Shown here in pieces: positions 12,757-22,834 of a DNA stretch of 64,000 bases. Each line of letters begins with the position of its first letter. Position 1 is the stretch's first letter. The notes below the pieces were generated by a model, which worked only from the letters and a program-made list of their open reading frames with translations, had not been told where the DNA came from and did no database searches. The stretch comes from Chionoecetes opilio (Eukaryota; Arthropoda; Malacostraca; Decapoda; Majidae). The stretch spans positions 1-64,000 of the forward strand of contig JACEEZ010011599.1 in assembly GCA_016584305.1 (NCBI GenBank), given 5' to 3'. The position numbers were made by a program, and so were the translations under genes.

Positions 12757-15727
12757 TATAGCTGAGGCACTCGTGGCACTCTACAAGGACGGGGACATCG
12801 AGAAGAGGGCCTTGAAACTTCATCGTCAGTTTGGACACCCTACAGCAGAAAAATTGAAGAAGCTTGTGAGAGATGCCGACATAAGGGACTCGAACCTGGA
12901 ACGGAGGATTGATACAGTGACAAGTGACTGTGACGTGTGCAAACGGTATAAGAAACCGAGCCCGAGACCAGTGGTGAGTGTCCCGTTGGCTAGCAGGTTT
13001 AACGAGGTGATTGCCATGGACCTTAAGGCGTGGGGCAAGAAGTATTTCTTGGTGATAGTGGACCTGTATACAAGATATTGTACATCTGTGGTTGTTCCAG
13101 ACAAGAATGCAGGCACTATTATTCGGGGAATATTTCTCGGTTGGGTTGTGCTATTTGGTGCCCCAGGAAAAATCTTATCAGATAATGGCTGTGAATTTAA
13201 TAATTCAGATATGAGGTCTCTAGGTGAGGCATTCAATGTTAAGATTATAACGACGGCAGCTGAAAGCCCTTGGAGTAATGGTGTTTGTGAGAGGCTCAAT
13301 GCTGTGTTGGGAGGAATGGTAAGCAAGATTTTGGCGGATTGTCCTGGCTGTGATTTAGATGTTGCTCTGGCTTGGGCTGTGGCTGCCAGGAATGCACTGT
13401 CAACATTTTCAGGTTACTCGCCCAACCAGCTGGTATTTGGCCAGAACCCTGGGATTCCTGGAGCCTTTTATGATAATCTACCGGCGCTAGACGGCGAGGC
13501 CACACCTGCAGATATAGTGAAGGATAACCTGAATGCACTTCACGCGGCACGGAGAGCATTTACCGTAGCGGAATCTAGTGAAAGGCTGACTAGAGCACTT
13601 CGTCATAATGTGAGAGACAGCGACCCCGGAGACCTACACTACGGAGATGATGTTTACTACAAACGTCTAGACAGTAATAAGTGGCGCGGACCTGGTACCA
13701 TAATTGGGAAAGACGGAAAACAATTTTTAGTGAAGCACGGTGGAATGTGTGTTAGGGTGCACACATTTCGCATTGCCACGGCACCGACCAGTGTTGATCC
13801 TGCTGCAGTGTCAAATGAGGAAGATGTGTCTCAGTCCAATACCAGTGCTCTGCGAGCTCCTAGTGTGCGTGGTGATGTGGAAATTGGATTCGGGGATTCA
13901 GACATGGACTCGGATGATGACGACCATCCTCGTGAAATTGTTGATGTTGTGGGTGAGGGGGCGCAGGTGGCTGTGGATGGCCACAACGGTGACGTTCGGC
14001 AGACGGACACGGGTGCGAGTGCCTCGGGTGTGTTGGCAATTCCTGTAGTGAGAGTTAAAGCGGGTCAAAGGATCAAGGGCGTTGAGAAAGCGAGTGGCGA
14101 GTGGATATCTGGTAAAATTGTTAGTCGGGCGGGGAAGGCGACTGATCGATACTCCAACTGCTACAACATTAAGAGTGACAAAGATGGTAACATTAATTGG
14201 ATGGATCTGGACAGAGATTTTACGTCATGGGAAACAGTGGACGAGGCGACAGAAATGCTTGTGTTGTTTAATACAGATGAGGTGGTGTGTGCTAAGGAAA
14301 AAGAGATTGAGAATTGGAGGACCAAGGAGGTGTATGAAGAGGTGGAGAATGTGGGTCAACAAGCTATATCTGTACGTTGGGTGGTCACAGAAAAGCTGAA
14401 GGAAGGGAAGACTATTGTGAAGGCACGCTTGGTAGCCAGGGGCTTTGAGGAGGACACCATAGGGCTGCAGAAGAACTCTCCCACATGTTCAAAGGAGGCT
14501 GTCCGTTTGGCAATGGTACTCGCCTCAGCTAATGGTTGGGTGTGCCACACAATGGACATACAAGCTGCGTACCTCCAAGGGAACAAAATAGAGCGTGAAG
14601 TGTACCTGATACCTCCTCCTGAGTTCGACAATGGCTTATTGTGGCGTCTGAGGAAGACCGTGTATGGTTTGTGCGACGCGGCCAGACAATGGTACATGAG
14701 GGTGAAGGAACAGCTGATATGTCTCGGTGCCAAGATTTCGTCCCTGGACCCTGCATTGTTTTCGTGGAGCCAACATGGTGGAACAGAGGGTATCATATGC
14801 GTATATGTGGATGACTTCTTGTGGGCTGGTACTATGAACTTTGAGCAGCACGTCATAAAACAGTTGCGTAGGACCTTCCAAGTCGGGTCTTTCGATTCAG
14901 AGTGCTTTAAGTATGTGGGGCTCAACGTAGTTACCACAGAGGACGGCGGTATCACAATCGACCAGTTTCAGTATGGAGCATCGTTGAATCCGGTTGCCCT
15001 TAGCAAGCGTCGGGCGTTGGAGAAGACTAGTGATTTGTCAGAACGAGAGAAAACAGAATATCGTGGGTTGGTCGGGCAACTAAATTGGATGGCTACTCAC
15101 ACTCGCCCGGATATAGCGTTCGATGTGTGCGAGCTGAGTGTTTCAATTCCAAAGGCTACGGTGTCTGACATATTGAGACTAAACAAGGTGATTGAGCGTG
15201 TGAAAACGGATAATGTTGGGTTGTTTATCCCGAGGATTAGACCTTTAGATGAGTGCCACATTGAGTGCTACGCTGACGCATCCTTCGCCAACCTGCAGGG
15301 ACATGGATCTCAAGGGGGCTTTATTATCTTTCTGTGCGACACTAATAATGTACGGGGCCCTATTTACTGGCAGTCAAGGAAGGTTCGACGGGTGGTCAAT
15401 TCAACTCTTGCTGCTGAGACCCTGGCACTTCTGGATGGTGCTAGTACTGCGGTGTATGTGGCCAGTATTCTGCAGGAGATCTCCGGATGTGGGAGGATCC
15501 CTATCAGATGTTTTGTGGACAACCGTAGCGTAGTGGAAGCCCTATACACCTATAAATTGGTGGACAACAAGCGTCTGAGGATTGATATATCAGTGCTTCG
15601 AGATATGTTGGATCAAGGGGAATTGAAGGAGGTAACGTGGATGGAGACATCGAAGCAACTGGCAGACTGCCTTACCAAGAAGGGCGCGTCGACTATGCGG
15701 CTGCGGGAGGCAATTAGTCGGGATTAG
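12740..15727 (+). CDS. Copia integrase-reverse transcriptase-RNase H polyprotein, copy 2
   Basis: An uninterrupted frame of 995 codons, +1 relative to Gag-protease and overlapping its end by 17 bases. In order: integrase zinc domain (HRQFGH near residue 28, CDVC near 64); DDE core (AMDLK, LSDNG, CERLN near 92, 147 and 183); an acidic linker (DSDMDSDDDD); RT with AYLQGN and the VYVDDF active site near 689; RNase H with YADASF, AAETLAL and DNRSV near 844, 891 and 927. All catalytic residues I looked for are present. The usual copia single frame is split here, so pol needs a +1 frameshift, re-initiation or an unseen route. It probably lacks its own AUG: the first codons have no ATG. Confidence 0.93.
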   Translation, partial: LNWEVNIAEALVALYKDGDIEKRALKLHRQFGHPTAEKLKKLVRDADIRDSNLERRIDTVTSDCDVCKRYKKPSPRPVVSVPLASRFNEVIAMDLKAWGKKYFLVIVDLYTRYCTSVVVPDKNAGTIIRGIFLGWVVLFGAPGKILSDNGCEFNNSDMRSLGEAFNVKIITTAAESPWSNGVCERLNAVLGGMVSKILADCPGCDLDVALAWAVAARNALSTFSGYSPNQLVFGQNPGIPGAFYDNLPALDGEATPADIVKDNLNALHAARRAFTVAESSERLTRALRHNVRDSDPGDLHYGDDVYYKRLDSNKWRGPGTIIGKDGKQFLVKHGGMCVRVHTFRIATAPTSVDPAAVSNEEDVSQSNTSALRAPSVRGDVEIGFGDSDMDSDDDDHPREIVDVVGEGAQVAVDGHNGDVRQTDTGASASGVLAIPVVRVKAGQRIKGVEKASGEWISGKIVSRAGKATDRYSNCYNIKSDKDGNINWMDLDRDFTSWETVDEATEMLVLFNTDEVVCAKEKEIENWRTKEVYEEVENVGQQAISVRWVVTEKLKEGKTIVKARLVARGFEEDTIGLQKNSPTCSKEAVRLAMVLASANGWVCHTMDIQAAYLQGNKIEREVYLIPPPEFDNGLLWRLRKTVYGLCDAARQWYMRVKEQLICLGAKISSLDPALFSWSQHGGTEGIICVYVDDFLWAGTMNFEQHVIKQLRRTFQVGSFDSECFKYVGLNVVTTEDGGITIDQFQYGASLNPVALSKRRALEKTSDLSEREKTEYRGLVGQLNWMATHTRPDIAFDVCELSVSIPKATVSDILRLNKVIERVKTDNVGLFIPRIRPLDECHIECYADASFANLQGHGSQGGFIIFLCDTNNVRGPIYWQSRKVRRVVNSTLAAETLALLDGASTAVYVASILQEISGCGRIPIRCFVDNRSVVEALYTYKLVDNKRLRIDISVLRDMLDQGELKEVTWMETSKQLADCLTKKGASTMRLREAISRD

Positions 15728-15821
15728 GTGTTGACTGTCATCAGCAACATGTAGGGAGTGTAAATATGTGTATTGGTGAACATACAATTGTACGTAGTTG
15801 TATGTACTAAAGGAGACATGC

Positions 15822-15843
15822 AAAGAAAAGAAGAAAAAAAAAA
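15822..15843 (+). promoter_or_regulatory. Polypurine tract
   Basis: A run of 21 A/G bases ends 11 bases before the 3' LTR. It is the likely plus-strand primer. The intervening TATAGCGAATG nearly repeats the start of the LTR (TATAGCGAGTG), so a small local duplication may have moved the boundary. Confidence 0.65.
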
Positions 15844-15854
15844 TATAGCGAATG

Positions 15855-16062
15855 TGTTAATATAGCGAGTGTGTTAGCACGTTCATATGTTTATGCGCGC
15901 CCGCCGCGGCGGGAACCAATGGGAGACCGCCATATCATCAGACGTCTCATGATGTCATCACTGGTGATCACGTGACAAAGTTGACCACGTGGAGTCACAA
16001 GAGGGAAGAGGCAGTCAGTCCCCAGCGCGCGGTGAGTGCAGTAGTGTCCAGGATTATTAACA
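15855..16062 (+). repeat. 3' LTR of copia copy 2
   Basis: 208 bases identical to the 5' LTR, followed by ATAGA, the right target duplication. It supplies the cleavage and polyadenylation region. Confidence 0.95.
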
Positions 16063-16264
16063 ATAGAGATAGATGTATGATTAGAGGCAAATAATATAAG
16101 CCTCCACCCTACACAACTGTCTCCAAGACATAGTGACAATACGCTATATCTACTAGATCTAGATCAGACTACAAGTGATCTAGAGATCTTCTTCATACTT
16201 GTAATACAAGTTGTGTAAGTTTAGAATCCCTGAGAATTTTTGTGGCCCGAATTTTAGGCTGGCC

Positions 16265-16600
16265 GTAAGGCACATGCCTTGTCTGCCTAATGGTTAATCC
16301 AGCACTGCAAACATGAACATGTAAGGCACATGCCTTGTCTGCCTAATGGTTAATCCAGCACTGCAAACATGAACCTGTAAGGCACATGCCTTGTCTGCCT
16401 AATGGTTAATCCAGCACTGCAAACATGAACATGTAAGGCACATGCCTTGTCTGCCTAATGGTTAATCCAGCACTGCAAACATGAACATGTAAGGCACATG
16501 CCTTGTCTGCCTAATGGTTAATCCAGCACTGCAAACATGAACATGTAAGGCACATGCCTTGTCTGCCTAATGGTTAATCCAGCACTGCAAACATGAACAT
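16265..16600. repeat. 56-bp minisatellite, 6 copies
   Basis: GTAAGGCACATGCC starts at 16265, 16321, 16377, 16433, 16489 and 16545, so the unit is exactly 56 bp and copies are almost identical. The array lies in the presumed intron downstream of the second BED exon. The unit's ACATGAACATG end resembles the first bases after both BED-exon splice donors. Confidence 0.95.
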
Positions 16601-16614
16601 GCTGATCAACTCAC

Positions 16615-16854
16615 CTCAGTTTTAGCAGGCTTGTCTGATTTCAATTTGGAGGAATTTTTCAGCCTGGCAAAAGCAGAGATGTGCCATTTTTTCAAATGGG
16701 CTCGCAGGTTTGAGGTGCCTCCAGCGACCTTGACTGTTCTTGAACAGAGATTACATTCAGCCTCCTTGGATGAGGTTGAAGAAAAAAAATTCCATACTAA
16801 GCTCTTTTTCTTCACTGTGTCCTCCTGATACTCCCCTTGTGGACCATCAACCAC
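16615..16854 (-). CDS. BED zinc-finger exon B (ZBED/hAT-like)
   Basis: On the minus strand an 80-codon segment is bounded by an acceptor (TTCACTGTTCTAG, ending at 16855) and a donor (GAG|GTGAGTTGATC, after 16615). Exactly 240 bases are open, so the exon is phase 0 at both ends. It encodes SLVWNFFSSTSS followed by a BED finger: CNLC, then NLRAHLKKWH supplying the two His. BED fingers bind DNA in hAT transposases and in ZBED genes derived from them. A Lys/Ser-rich tail follows. The catalytic part is not visible nearby, so whether this is a host gene or a hAT remnant is open. Confidence 0.65.
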
Positions 16855-16945
16855 CTAGAACAGTGAACATTAACAGAGGAATATAAATCACAATTTACTT
16901 ACAAATACAAAATAGTCACAAACATGAACATGTTGATCAACTCAC

Positions 16946-17194
16946 CTCAGTTTTAGCAGGCTTGCCTGATTTCGATTTGGAGGAATTCTTCAGCTGGTCA
17001 TAATCTGACTTGTGCCATTTTTTCAAATGGGCTCGCAGGTTTGAGGTGCCTCTACCGACCTTGACTGTTTTTGAACAGGCATTACATTCAGCCTCCTTGG
17101 ATGAGGTTGAAGAAAAAAAATTCCATACTAAGCTCTTTTTCTTCCCTGTGTCCTCTTCATACACCACAGACCACACCGTCCAGTCATCAGAGCA
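16946..17194 (-). CDS. BED zinc-finger exon A (ZBED/hAT-like)
   Basis: A second, upstream BED exon with a consensus-like acceptor (TTGTTGAACAG ahead of 17194) and the same donor (GAG|GTGAGTTGATC, after 16946). 249 bases are open, phase 0. The finger is CNAC ... NLRAHLKKWH, about 85 per cent identical to exon B by eye, including the intron start. The pair therefore arose by local duplication of one exon with its flanking intron. Equal phases mean either or both could be spliced in without breaking the frame. No start codon with good context is seen. Confidence 0.65.
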
Positions 17195-17706
17195 CTGTTC
17201 AACAAGACAAATAGCAGTTACAGGCAGCACTGACACACACAAGTGCCCACCTTGGCAAGTGAGTGACTCAGGGTCCACAGACATTATAATGAACACATAA
17301 ATACATAACATATGAATAACATAAAAATGGTCGGAATCCTGATGGAAAAAGGACAATTTAAGGTAAAAAAAAAAAAAGCGTTCATGCTTCTATTATATAT
17401 ACAAATAATAATGGCAAGTCACTTGAGGAGTGAAACTTGATTCTTGATAACCATAATGCCTTACAGGTACGTAGTATTTACCTAAACCTGTTGAATGTTT
17501 CAAGAGTATGGTGTTTCACCGCTGTTTTCCTCTCTGAAACGCGCCAAGTACTTCCTCACTGTTGCCTAGCCACACACAACAACTCCCTTACTTCTCTTGT
17601 TTGGTGGCCTGCCTCCTTTAAACCAATGATCTGAGCAATGCTTTCTTTGCTTAGTTCCTTGATAGGGGCAATAATAAAAATATAATACCACAATCACCAC
17701 TGATAA
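17195..17706. other. Non-coding flank
   Basis: AT-rich sequence between the BED exon and the Tc1 fragment. It has a short A run near 17366 but no coding frame and no shared repeat that I recognise. Confidence 0.4.
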
Positions 17707-18222
17707 ATGCAAAACACAAGGCAGGGTCACGACTCACGGTATGTGGAGAGCACGGTAAAAGACCCAGATTCACTTATGGTGTGGGGTTGTTTCTCTGGCA
17801 GAGGTTTAGGCAAGCTTGTTGTGCTTCCTAAAAACCTTAAAGTGAATCAAGCTGTTTACCTGGAGCTGCTTTGTGAACATTTGCCAGATTCTTTCGAACT
17901 CACACGTGCCAGTGTGTTTCAACAGGACGGTGCTCCTGCTCACACTGCCAAATATGTCACTCAGTGGCTTGATGACTGCATGGTACCCTTCATAAAGAAT
18001 TGGCCAGGTAACAGCCCGGACCTCAACCCAATTGAGAACCTCTGGCACGTGGTCAAGAAGGATCTGCCGGGGAAAGGCGTCAGCTCCATACCCAAGCTTG
18101 AGAAGGCCATCCGTGAGTCCTGGGCAAACATCTCGCCTGAACACCTAAGAAACCTAGCTCTTTCACTACCCCGACGTCTCCAAGCCGTGAAGAAGAGAAA
18201 AGGCCACCCAACCAAGTATTAA
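17707..18222 (+). pseudogene. Tc1-like transposase, 5' truncated
   Basis: 171 codons of the DDE catalytic domain: VWGCFS, then FQQDGAPAHTA with the second Asp, then WPGNSPDLNPIENLW with the Glu, and a basic C-terminus (KKRKGHPTKY). Between that Asp and the Glu I count 35 residues, not the 34 of classic Tc1. The paired-like DNA-binding domain and the first catalytic Asp are missing, so it cannot be active. The catalytic part itself is undamaged. Confidence 0.88.
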
Positions 18223-18320
18223 AAGGTAATTATAATACATTATTTTCTATAAATTTCCTTATGTATTGTTTGTTGTGCGGGGGCGGGAGCAGGGCGCCGC
18301 ATACTTTTGACGAGTACTGT
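18223..18320 (+). mobile_element. 3' end of the Tc1-like element
   Basis: The stretch ends GCATACTTTTGACGAG followed by TACTGT and then TA. This is the usual form of a Tc1-family terminal repeat (TACTTTTG...CTGT). I find no matching left terminus upstream, which agrees with the truncated transposase. Confidence 0.6.
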
Positions 18321-18333
18321 ATATATATATATA

Positions 18334-18955
18334 CAGGAAAACCTCGTTTATCCGGCACCCTCGGGGGGGAGCGCATGCCGGATAACTCATTTTGCCGTTG
18401 TTTTGAGAGTTACTCCTATGGAATCTCCCAAAATCCCATTTTTTTTCCTTTTTTTTTTCTTACACCACCAGGAACTGGCCAAGGGCACAACAAAAATGGG
18501 TAACACAAAGCCCGCTTAGTTGCCAGTCCCTATAAAGAAGACAGTAAGAGAATAAAATAAAAAAGAGGGGTGAGCCAATTTAGTTCGGGAGGTGTCTTGT
18601 TACTCTTCTTTTGAAAAGATTTAAGTCATAGGAAAGTGGAAAAATAGAAACAGGAAGAGAGTTCCAGAGTTTACCAGTGAAAGGGATGAAAGGGTTGCCA
18701 ACCCTGCATACCCCACCAAATTTGAACTAAATTTCTGCAGATTTTCTCAGTTTTTGAAATAATGATACCTAATTACTGCCTGGGTTATCCTGCTGAGTGC
18801 CCCTTTCTACCCCGCACTCCTCGTCAGGATGGACAAGCCAGTCCTCGTGGGCGCACGCCAGCACCACGAACACTCTCCTCTCTTTTTTTTCACAGGATCT
18901 CTCTGACGGCTCAAGCTAGCCCGTGGTCCTCCCTGCTGGAGGCCCGGAGAAGAAG

Positions 18956-18988
<33 letters not shown>

Positions 18989-19037
18989 CCTGGGGCGATT
19001 AGTGCCGTTGTTTTGAATGCCGGTTAATGAGGTTCTC

Positions 19038-19040
<3 letters not shown>
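18334..19040. mobile_element. Tigger-like MITE, copy 1 (707 bp)
   Basis: It starts CAGGAAAACCTCGTTTATCC and ends with a near-perfect reverse complement (22 of 24 ends pair), inside a TA repeat that supplies the target duplication. It has an internal A run (18951-18986) and no transposase. A second copy, badly rendered, lies at 60913-61667. Confidence 0.82.

Positions 19041-19121
<81 letters not shown>
19041..19121. repeat. (AT)n microsatellite
   Basis: 80 bases of alternating TA with one break, lying between two Tigger-like termini. Confidence 0.96.
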
Positions 19122-19124
<3 letters not shown>

Positions 19125-19250
19125 GGAGGTCCCGTTATACGAGCATTCGATATACGAGAATCCGATGATAAAGAGATGTGTAAAATTAGGGTCTATTTCA
19201 ATAACGAGATCGAAATCCATGATACGACATTCAAACTGGGGTGAGTAAAA
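19122..19250. mobile_element. Orphan Tigger-like terminus
   Basis: CAGGGAGGTCCCGTTATACG follows directly on TA and is built like a Tigger end, with ATACGAG repeated inside. No reverse-complement partner appears downstream in the window, so only one end remains. Confidence 0.45.
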
Positions 19251-19292
19251 TTATCAAGTTCAAAATGCGCGCCCCACCCCCCGGGTGGCCAT

Positions 19293-19470
19293 ATTAAGCA
19301 TATGGCGCGGCCTGACATTTAGGGGTAATTAGCAGGTGTGGGGGCTTCCAACCTTGGGACCGCAGTGAGGTCACCCCTAGCAAGGCATGACCTGAAGGGT
19401 AATTAAGCATATGGCGGGCCTGACCTTTAGGGGTAATTAGCAGGTGTGCGGCCCCAACCTTGGGACCACT
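19293..19470. repeat. Direct repeat, two copies about 109 bp apart
   Basis: The stretch from ATTAAGCATATGGCG to CCAACCTTGGGACC occurs at 19293 and again at 19402 with a few changes. Confidence 0.8.
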
Positions 19471-19784
19471 ACACTACCTTCTCTTGTATCATGCGCGTCC
19501 CCTACATTACAAAAGTTCTTTTTTGCTTGTTATGCATGTTTTTATGGGTTTTTCTAATGTGCAGTTTATGTTTTATTTTGTGTGCTATTTTCTCTTTCAG
19601 AATGGTTTTTCTACAATAGGTGTACAGTGTGGTAATATAGACCTGTGTGTTTGTTGTGTTCTATAGTTTATTTAGCTTGAAAAACATGTCTTTTTTTCTT
19701 TTCTGTTTTTTTAATTGATGGGGTCCGGGAAAAAAAACCAACCTTAATTTTTTTTTTTTTTNATTGAGCTCTTTTACAAAGATT

Positions 19785-20017
19785 ACATAGGTATCCTCAA
19801 CTGCTTTTTGTGACTGCACGCTTTTTTGGGATTTATTAACTTTTATTATTGGACCAGTAGAGGTTAAAGGTTAGGTTACGTTAGGTAAGGTTAGGTTAGG
19901 TTAGGTAAGGTAGCCACGGGTGCGCCTCCGTAACAAAAGCAATGCAGGTCACAAGAAGAGGAAGAGGGAGGCATTTTGTATACAAGGAGACATATTCTTC
20001 CTCCCACCTTGTTGTTG
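19785..20017. repeat. TTAGG-containing dispersed repeat, copy A
   Basis: A tract of TTAGG words with some TAAGG variants (19866-19912) is followed by GGGTGCGCCTCCG and GCAATGCAGGTCAC. The same layout recurs at 43745-44090. One ambiguous base lies just upstream (19762). TTAGG is the arthropod telomere word, but this tract is short, impure and internal. Confidence 0.75.
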
Positions 20018-20316
20018 TTGATTGATTGATTGATTATAGTTTTAAGGCGCCACAATTGCGGGGTTATTGACGCCTGCTTACAAAAGATACATGTAAAGTA
20101 AAACTAAAAAACAAAATTTAAAATAGAATAAAAATATTGAAAATTACGAAATACATAAAAGAACAAAAGTCCATTAAAAACAATCATAAGTTAATATTAA
20201 AAACATCATAACTTGTTGAGAAGGCCAGCCTTCTCAATAAATGTATGGACTTCATGTCCCGGAGAGAAACACCTCTCTCCCAATGCCAGGGAGAGACGGT
20301 AGGCACCGTCCGACAC
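20018..20316. repeat. Retroposon-like AT-rich repeat with (TGAT)n end
   Basis: A run of GATTGATTGATTGATT is followed by AGTTTTAAGGCGCCACAATTG and TTATTGACGCC, then A-rich DNA and a small hairpin (TTGAGAAGG / CCTTCTCAA near 20215). The short tetranucleotide tail suggests the reversed 3' end of a SINE or LINE. It joins copia copy 3 directly. Confidence 0.45.
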
Positions 20317-22503
20317 GGCACGGAGAGCATTTACTGTAGCGGAATCTAGTGAAAGGCTGACTAGAGCACTTCGTCATAATGTGAGAGACAGCGACCCCGG
20401 AGACCTACACTACGGAGATGATGTTTACTACAAGCGTCTAGACAGTAATATGTGGCGCGGACCTGGTACCATAATTGGGAAAGACGGAAAACAATTTTTA
20501 GTGAAGCACGGTGGAATGTGTGTTAGGGTGCACACATGTCGCATTGCCACGGCACCGACCAGTGTTGATCCTGCTGCAGTGTCAAATGAGGAAGATGTGT
20601 CTCAGTCCAATACCAGTGCTCTGCGAGCTCCTAGTGTGTGTGGTGATGTGGAAATTGGATTCGGGGATTCAGACATGGACTCGGATGATGACGACCATCC
20701 TCGTGAAAATTGTTGATGTTGTGGGTGAGGGGGCGCAGGTGGCTGTGGATGGCCACAACGGTGACGTTCGGCAGACGGACACGGGTGCGAGTGCCTCGGG
20801 TGTGTTGGCAATTCCTGTAGTGAGAGTTAAAGCGGGTCAAAGGATCAAGGGCGTTGAGAAAGCGAGTGGTGAGTGGATATCTGGTAAAATTGTTAGTCGG
20901 GCGGGGAAGGCGACTGGTCGATACTCCAACTGCTACAACATTAAGAGTGACAAAGATGGTAACATTATTGGATGGATCTGGACAGAGATTTTACGTCATG
21001 GGAAACAGTGGACGAGGCGACAGAAATGCTTGTGTTGTTTAATACAGATGAGGTGGTGTGTGCTAAGGAAAAAGAGATTGAGAATTGGAGGACCAAGGAG
21101 GTGTATTGACGAGGTGGAGAATGTGGGTTCAACAAGCTATATCTGTACGTTGGGTGGTCACAGAAAAGCTGAAGGAAGGGAAGATAATTGTGAAGGCACG
21201 TTTGGTAGCCAGGGGCTTGAGGAGGACACCATAGGGCTGCAGAAGAACTCTCCCACATGTTCAAAGGAGGCTGTCCGTTTGGCAATGGTACTCGCCTCAG
21301 CTAATGGTTGGGTGTGCCACACAATGGACATACAAGCTGCGTACCTCCAAGGGAACAAAATAGAGCGTGAAGTGTACCTGATACTCCTCCTGAGTTCGAC
21401 AATGGTTTATTGTGGCGTCTGAGGAAGACTGTGTATGGTTTGTGCGACGCGGCCAGACAATGGTACATGAGGGTGAAGGAACAGCTGATATGTCTCGGTG
21501 CCAAGATTTCGTCCCTGGACCCTGCATTGTTTTCGTGGAGCCAACATGGTGGAACAGAGGGTATCATATGCGTATATGTGGATGACTTCTTGTGGGCTGG
21601 TACTATGAACTTTGAGCAGCACGTCATAAAACAGTTGCGTAGGACCTTCCAAGTCGGGTCTTTCGATTCAGAGTGCTTTAAGTATGTGGGGCTCAACGTA
21701 GTTACCACAGAGGACGGTGGTATCACAATCGACCAGTTTCAGTATGGAGCATCGTTGAATCCGGTTGCCCTTAGCAAGCGTCGGGCGTTGGAGAAGAAGA
21801 GTGATTTGTCAGAACGAGAGAAAACAGAATATCGTGGGTTGGTCGGGCAACTAAATTGGATGGCTACTCACACTCGCCGGGATATAGCGTTCGATGTGTG
21901 CGAGCTGAGTGTTTCAATTCCAAAGGCTACGGTTGCGTCTGAACATATTGAGACTAAACAAGGTGATTGAGCGTGTGAAAACGGATAATGTTGGTTGTTT
22001 ATCCCGAGGATTAGACCTTTAGACGAGTGCACATTGAGTGCTACGCTGACGCATCCTTCGCCAACCTGCAGGGACATGGATCTCAAGGGGGCTTTATTAT
22101 CTTTCTGTGCGACACTAATAATGTACGGGGCCCTATTTACTGGCAGTCAAGGAAGGTTCGACGGGTGGTCAATTCAACTCTTGCTGCTGAGACCCTGGCA
22201 CTTCTGGATGGTGCTAGTACTGCGGTGTATGTGGCCAGTATTCTGCAGGAGATCTCCGGATGTGGGAGGATCCCTATCAGATGTTTTGTGGACAACCGTA
22301 GCGTAGTGGAAGCCCTATACACCATATAAATTGGTGGACAACAAGCGTCTGGAGGATTGATATATCAGTGCTTCGAGATATGTTGGATCAAGGGGAATTG
22401 AAGGAGGTAACGTGGGTGGAGACATCGAAGCAACTGGCAGACTGCCTTACCAAGAAGGGCGCGTCGACTATGCGGCTGCGGGAGGCAATTAGTCGGGATT
22501 AGG
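20317..22503 (+). pseudogene. Copia pol fragment, copy 3
   Basis: The end of integrase, then RT (VYVDDF, near 21580) and RNase H (YADASF, AAETLAL) are present. Frames break at several one- or two-base changes: an extra A near 20707, a change near 21108, a lost base near 21218, and small insertions near 21935 and 22325. Between breaks the amino acids equal those of copy 2. No complete product is possible. Confidence 0.88.
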
Positions 22504-22627
22504 TGTTGACTGTCATCAGCAACATGTAGGGAGTGTAAATATGTGTATTGGTGAACATACAATTGTACATAGTTGTATGTACTAAAGGAGACATGCAAAG
22601 AAAAGAAGAAAAAAAATATAGCGAATG

Positions 22628-22834
22628 TGTTAATATAGCGAGTGTGTTAGCACGTTCCTATGTTTATGCGCGCCCGCCGGGGCGGGAACCAATGGGAGAC
22701 CGCCATATCATCAGACGTCTCATGATGTCATCACTGGTGATCACGTGACAAGTTGACCACGTGGAGTCACAAGAGGGAAGAGGCAGTCAGTCCCCAGCGC
22801 GCGGTGAGTGCAGTAGTGTCCAGGATAATTAACA
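22628..22834 (+). repeat. 3' LTR of copia copy 3
   Basis: TGTTAATATAGCGAG to GATAATTAACA, 207 bases. It differs from copy 2 at a handful of sites (for example GTTCCTATG for GTTCATATG, and CCGGGGCGG for CCGCGGCGG). Confidence 0.92.

Larger units (their letters stand above)
11205..16062 (+). mobile_element. Ty1/copia retrotransposon, copy 2 (complete, 4858 bp)
   Basis: Two identical 208-bp LTRs (11205-11412, 15855-16062) flank gag, zinc knuckle, protease, integrase, RT and RNase H. ATAGA lies immediately outside both LTRs (11200-11204, 16063-16067), a 5-bp target duplication. Identical LTRs mean a very recent insertion, because both are copied from one template at integration. The integrase-RT-RNase H frame is fully open. 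Gag has small indels that cancel out in frame, so the element is either just inactivated or carries assembly errors. A relation to the GalEa copia lineage of crustaceans is possible but was not tested. Confidence 0.96.
20317..22834 (+). mobile_element. Ty1/copia retrotransposon, copy 3 (5' truncated)
   Basis: It begins inside the integrase C-terminal region (CGGCACGGAGAGCATTTAC) and continues through RT, RNase H, polypurine tract and one LTR. LTR elements rarely lose their 5' end in this way; recombination, deletion or template switching could explain it. It is closer to copy 2 than copy 1 is. Confidence 0.92.

Noticed and set aside
16265..16600. CRISPR array
   Set aside because: Contiguous identical units without unique spacers, and eukaryotic context. 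The same applies to the 42-, 38-, 35- and 19-bp arrays.
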